From CBDBCU01 sp965203435 (lineage in GTDB: Bacteria > Chloroflexota > Dehalococcoidia > Lucifugimonadales > UBA3495), in assembly GCA_965203435.1 (NCBI GenBank), contig CBDBCU010000006.1:474222-538221 (forward strand): a DNA stretch of 64,000 bases, in the 5' to 3' direction. A model generated the notes under the pieces. That model saw only the letters and a list, made by a program, of their open reading frames with translations. It was not told the DNA's origin and ran no database searches. Position numbers and translations under genes: made by a program. Shown piece after piece: positions 60,266 through 64,000 of the stretch. The stretch's first letter is position 1. Each line of letters begins with the position of its first letter.

Positions 60266-62020
60266 CTACACCCCCAACGGCCGGCCAAACTTGCGCTGGT
60301 AAGCCTCTTGCTTGACCCGCAAAGCATACTCGAAAGCGTCCGACAGTTTGGGCAGCGACCGGGCCGGCACTTTCAACTCGCCCCGCTCAATCACCTCGTA
60401 GCGCAACTCGACCAGGGTAATGTCCCGATTGCCTTTCAGCCCGTTATGGGCGGAGCAAAGGGGGGCGCGGTTCTCAATTTCATCCGTGCCGCCCGCGCTT
60501 TTGGGAATCACGTGATCCAGCTCGTAATTCCCATAGGCCAGGCTGTGGTCGAGGTTGTCACTGATATAACCGCAGCACCAGGCCCGGCCGGCGGAGAATT
60601 GCAACAACGCGATCAGCATCGCCCGGTCGGTCATCAGCGTTGACGCCCGCTTGTAGCGGCGATCCCGCGGGCTGGCCGTCCGTATGGGCTTGATTTCCAC
60701 CTCGGCGCTGGTCGTCCGCGTGGGCAATTCCGCCGGGCCGTGGAGGGTAACCGTCGGCTCGCAGCCCAATACCTGCTGCCCGGTGGTCTGGTCGTTGCAG
60801 GTCAGCAACGGCAAATCGCCGCCCTTGTTGAACTGCCGCTTAAACACCGTCCAAGCCCGGAGATTGAGGTCGCAAGCGGCCCAGATACGCTCTTGCTCCG
60901 GGTCCGATTGGCGGATCTTTTCCGCGGCCAAGGCGGCATAGGCACAGCCGGCAAAGCAGTCCAGCACCACATCGCCGGGATTAGTGGACGCTTTGATAAT
61001 CCGCTCGGCCAGCGCTGCCGGCTTCTGCGTGGGGTAGCCAGTTCGTTCCTTCCCCCGGGCGGCCCCTACATCATCCCAAAGGTCTTGCAATTTGACTCCG
61101 CCCGCGTCCTCCAGATACTTTTTGTACCGGAAAGGAGAAGTCGGGGTTGCCTGCACCAGCAACCCGGCCTGATACATAGCCTCCATGCGGTTGGGCTCAA
61201 AGCGCCAAGCCCGGGTTATCCCGCGAAATTCGTAAGGCTTGTTGCCCCCCGCCTCATTAGTGCAGGGGAAAGTTTGATACAAGCCCCTTTCATCCCTCAG
61301 TTTGTACCCCTTGGCGATATAATCCTCGCTATAGGGCAAAAACTGAATGTTGTAGATGGTTTTGGGACTCCGGGCGTACCAATAAATGGTGTCGTGGATG
61401 TTGCCGACCTGGCGCCGCGCCAAATTATGTTTCTCTTGACGCCGTTTCCAGACAATCTCATTCCTGAAATTGTCTTTGCCGAATACCCCGTCCAGCAGCT
61501 GCCGCAGGTAGCCGCTGGCGGTATGGTCGCAGTGCAGGTACAGGCTGCCGGTGGGCTTGAGAATCCGGTGAATCTCGATCAGCCGGATTGCCATAAAGGA
61601 CAGATAGGCGGCCGTGTCCTCGCCGTGAATGTACCGGGTGGCATCCAGCAGTTTGCCGACCGCCGGGTGCGTAGTTTCAATCCCGGTAACCCAATCCTCG
61701 TGAATGTCCTCGTCCCAGGCCCAGGTATCCTTGTAACCGCCCCGGGCCTTGGGGTCATCGGGCCAGGCAATGCCGGCGGCGTCGGCTTGTTCCGGGGTGG
61801 CAATGCCCCACCCGTGGAGCAGGCGCATTTCGTTTTCCCGCTCGTCAGCCCTCAAGGGCGGCCGGAGCTTGTCCCCGACAAAGGTGTCGCTCTTGGCAAA
61901 GGGCGGGTCGATGCACACCAGATCCACGGAGGCGGTGTTAAGGGAGCGCAGAAAGTCGAGGTTGTCGGCGATATAGACGCCCCGGTTGACGGCGTTGAAC
62001 TCAGCGTTGCGGGACAACAT
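60266..62020 (-). CDS. DNA methyltransferase (beta-class) fused to HNH nuclease domain
   Basis: 584 residues from the ATG at 62018-62020. Motif IV DLVCIDPPFAKSDTFVG is near the N-terminus and the AdoMet motif VVLDCFAGCAYAALAAEKIR near residue 365, which is the beta-class order. Between are LKPTGSLYLHCDHTASGYLR and WKRRQEKHNLARRQVGNIHD. From about 510, YELDHVIPKSAGGTDEIENR and LCSAHNGLKGN give an HNH motif. It could be a one-chain methylase with a nuclease, a restriction-modification-like or solitary enzyme. No separate restriction gene is beside it. Confidence 0.88.
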   Translation of the reverse strand: MLSRNAEFNAVNRGVYIADNLDFLRSLNTASVDLVCIDPPFAKSDTFVGDKLRPPLRADERENEMRLLHGWGIATPEQADAAGIAWPDDPKARGGYKDTWAWDEDIHEDWVTGIETTHPAVGKLLDATRYIHGEDTAAYLSFMAIRLIEIHRILKPTGSLYLHCDHTASGYLRQLLDGVFGKDNFRNEIVWKRRQEKHNLARRQVGNIHDTIYWYARSPKTIYNIQFLPYSEDYIAKGYKLRDERGLYQTFPCTNEAGGNKPYEFRGITRAWRFEPNRMEAMYQAGLLVQATPTSPFRYKKYLEDAGGVKLQDLWDDVGAARGKERTGYPTQKPAALAERIIKASTNPGDVVLDCFAGCAYAALAAEKIRQSDPEQERIWAACDLNLRAWTVFKRQFNKGGDLPLLTCNDQTTGQQVLGCEPTVTLHGPAELPTRTTSAEVEIKPIRTASPRDRRYKRASTLMTDRAMLIALLQFSAGRAWCCGYISDNLDHSLAYGNYELDHVIPKSAGGTDEIENRAPLCSAHNGLKGNRDITLVELRYEVIERGELKVPARSLPKLSDAFEYALRVKQEAYQRKFGRPLGV

Positions 62021-62086
62021 AGCCGGGCAGACCCCCTTTCCAACAATTGGCGGCGACTTCAGCCCAATCCTGCCGCCGGCCCGCCT

Positions 62087-62115
62087 ATTATAAACCGGCG
62101 GCGGCGCCTTGTAAA
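62087..62115 (-). promoter_or_regulatory. Promoter of the methyltransferase-HNH gene
   Basis: On the minus strand TTTACA (62110-62115), 17-base spacer, TATAAT (62087-62092). Confidence 0.7.
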
Positions 62116-62163
62116 TCGCCCCTGCGTCACCAGAACCGGGCAGTTCCCCGAAATCAATCCGGC

Positions 62164-63997
62164 CTAATCCTCCTCTACCGGATCCGCCGGTTCCGGCAGG
62201 GCTTCCGGCGGCGTTTCCGCCGCCCTTTTTCGGGCGGCGCGGCTTTCCCCCCGGCGGCGGGGTTGGGCAGTGATTTCCAGCAGCAACTCCACTTCCCGAT
62301 CCATTGCCTCCTGGGAATAGGCGCTCTGCTCCCCCATCTGCCGGAACTTTTTGTAGCGGGGCATTGAGCCGTTTGGCCGGCGCGGCCTTGGCCACCGCCG
62401 CCAGTTGCCGCATCAGATGGGCTTTCAAGGCCGCGGCCGCTTCCCGGGAATTGTGGTGGCCGCCGCCGGCCGGCTCCGGCACAATGGCGTCAATGATGCC
62501 CAACTCCAGGCAATCCCGGGCGGTGAGCATTCAGGGCCTCCGCCGCTTCCCGATCTAACTCCGGATCGCCGTAAGGCCCGCCCAAAACGCGGTTCAGGGA
62601 AATGGGGGAATAGATGGCATACTGCTGCATTAGGCTGCGGTCGGCAATGCCCAGGGCCAGGGCGCCCTCGTTGCCGCCCTCGCCGATAATGGCCGACACG
62701 ATCGGCACCGGCGCCGCCGCCATCATGGACAGGGTAGTGGCGATGGCATTGCCGATCCCCCTGCTCCTCGGCGGCCAGTCCCGGATCCGCCCCTTGGGTG
62801 TCAATCAGGGTTAGCAAAGGCAGGCTGAACCGGGAGGCCAGCCGAATCAGCCGCTGGGCTTTCCGCAGCCCGTCCGGGTTCACATGATAGCGTTCCCCGT
62901 CCAAGGAATAAGGGCGCTGCTGCCCGACCACCGCCACCGGCCGGTCGCCCAGATAGCCCACCCCGGCCACGATGTTGAGCGGTCATCGCTGTTCAGCCGG
63001 TCGCCGTGCAGTTCAATAAAGGGCTCCAGGATAGTGCGGATGTAAAAGGTGGCCGAGGGCCGCTCGCCGTGCCGGGCGGCCGTTACCGCTTCCCCCACTT
63101 CCGGGTCGGGATTGGCCTTGGGCCGGGCCCGGCTGGCCGCCTTGAACTCCCCCTTGCCCAGCTTTTGCCCGGTCAAAGCCCGCAGCAGGGCGGTCAAGCG
63201 CGGTTTCAACGATTTCCCGGTCGACTACATTGTCCAGCAATCCGTGATGCAGATGGGCCTCGGCGGTATGGGCATCCTGCGGCAGCGGCGTCTCCGAGGC
63301 TTCCCGCAGGGTCCGCAGCGGCGACAGGCCAATCAGGGAACCCGGCTCGGCCAGGATGACATCGGCCAGGTTGGCGAAACTGGCATAGGCCTGGCCGGTG
63401 GAGGGATTAGCCAGCACTACGATAAAGGGCGCGCCCTTTTCCTGGAACCGATTGGCGGCCGCCACCGTCTCGGCCATCTGCATCAGGGACAGCACGCCCT
63501 CCTGCACCCGGGCCCCGCCGCCGGTAACCACCGCAATCAAAGGCAATTCCCGCCGGGCCGCCGTTTCCAGGGCCAGGGCAATTTTTTCGCCCACCACGCT
63601 GCCCATACTGCCGCCCATAAAGCCGAAATCCAGCGCCACCAGCATGGCGCGGAGATCCCCGAGGCGGCAGATGCCGGTTACCGTGGCCTCGGTCAAGCCG
63701 GTGCGGTTCTGATTCTGGTTCAGCAGGTTGCGGTAGGAACCGCGCCGGGGAGAAAGCGATGGGCGCCACGGAGCTGAGGTACTTGTGGGATTCCTTGAAA
63801 CTGCGCCGGTCGGCCAGCAGTTCGATGCGCTGCCGGGCCGACAGGGTGTAGTGGAAACGGCAGTAGGGACAGACCCGGTAATTGCGGTAAGCGGCCGTTT
63901 CGCTGATTTCCGCCTCGCAGAACACGCAGCGGTCGCGCACCGAAGTCAAATAGATTCGGTCCAAATCGCCGTTGCGACTGAACAGATGCACCAGCAA
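62164..63997 (-). pseudogene. accD-accA: Acetyl-CoA carboxylase carboxyltransferase AccD-AccA, six apparent frameshifts
   Basis: Read as one chain, the frames give AccD (zinc ribbon CVFCEAEISETAAYRNYRVC-PYC, MGGSMGSVVGEKIALALETA, GGGARVQEGVLSLMQM) and then AccA (FYIRTILEPFIELHGDRL, LLTLIDTQGADPGLAAEE, IVSAIIGEGGNEGALALG, tail PRYKKFRQMGEQSAYSQEAM) with no stop between, as in the fused beta-alpha carboxyltransferase reported for Chloroflexota. Shifts occur about 63750 (C4), 63197, 62980, 62759 (G5), 62535 and 62363. All motifs are intact across them. The start is at a TTG at 63995-63997 or lies beyond the window. It makes malonyl-CoA with biotin carboxylase. Assembly error is the simplest cause. 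Confidence 0.8.
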
Positions 63998-64000
63998 ATC

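Noticed and set aside
60266..62530. 754-residue version of the methyltransferase
   Set aside because: The extra N-terminus is AccA sequence and then intergenic bases in the same frame; a promoter and an ATG at 62018-62020 define the gene.

Overview
This is a GC-rich, densely coded bacterial segment with about 60 genes. I saw no rRNA or tRNA gene. The best guess at the source is an uncultured member of the Chloroflexota (Dehalococcoidia/SAR202-like). The grounds are a contiguous AccD-AccA carboxyltransferase reading frame, a lipoprotein with a Thr/Pro linker, a long GreA, a DUF951 protein and many short palindromic repeats. This assignment is inference; no phylogenetic marker was tested.

Layout. 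1-4.6 kb (minus strand): ketopantoate-reductase-like gene end, a frameshifted acyl-CoA ligase, two crotonases and a PHP-domain protein. 4.6-6.8 kb: groES-groEL with a clear promoter and terminator. 7-8.6 kb: tandem and palindromic repeats, the first of two paralogous membrane-anchored proteins, and a 226-bp MITE. 8.6-11.6 kb: CoA-transferase genes in the order A, B-A fusion, B. 11.7-13.2 kb: an unknown protein convergent with a ThsB-like TIR protein. 13.3-16.4 kb: thiG-thiE-thiS, a small protein and an RNA-ligase-like protein. 16.4-18.4 kb: a nested palindromic element, the second membrane-anchored paralogue and a HicBA-like pair. 18.5-26.1 kb: a beta-propeller protein, oxidoreductases, a DEDDh exonuclease, an LLM flavin enzyme, LhgO and two hot-dog (MaoC-like) proteins. 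26.2-28 kb: plsX-fabG. 28-32.7 kb: a lipoprotein with a structured 5' leader, an HTH protein, an isochorismatase, a VWA protein and a PIN/Phd toxin-antitoxin pair. 32.7-41.9 kb: a pyrimidine operon (FMN reductase, pyrR, pyrB, pyrC, carA, unknown, carB) behind what looks like a PyrR attenuator. 42-49 kb: ornithine-cyclodeaminase-like, MFS transporter, ferredoxin, LysR regulator, DUF951, pyrF, sfsA and an EndoIII-like gene. 49-56.4 kb: MBL-fold exonuclease, a retropepsin-like gene with two paralogous small genes, an orphan molybdenum hydroxylase subunit, an alpha/beta hydrolase, a nitroreductase and a peroxiredoxin with an in-frame UGA. 56.4-64 kb: GreA fusion, a frameshifted quinone oxidoreductase, DUF59 and Mrp proteins, a methyltransferase-HNH fusion and accD-accA broken by about six frameshifts.

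The most notable observations are: (1) a probable selenocysteine peroxiredoxin with a bacterial-SECIS-like hairpin; (2) an exact PyrR recognition sequence plus switchable terminator upstream of an FMN reductase that heads the pyr operon; (3) two copies of a membrane-anchored protein with near-identical N-termini, divergent C-termini and long perfect hairpins at the predicted 5' end of the mRNA; (4) a structured leader RNA upstream of a lipoprotein; (5) an RNA-ligase-like gene in a thiamine cluster. Frameshifts, mostly in short homopolymers or near them, occur in three genes. They may be assembly errors, and this should be settled before those genes are called pseudogenes.
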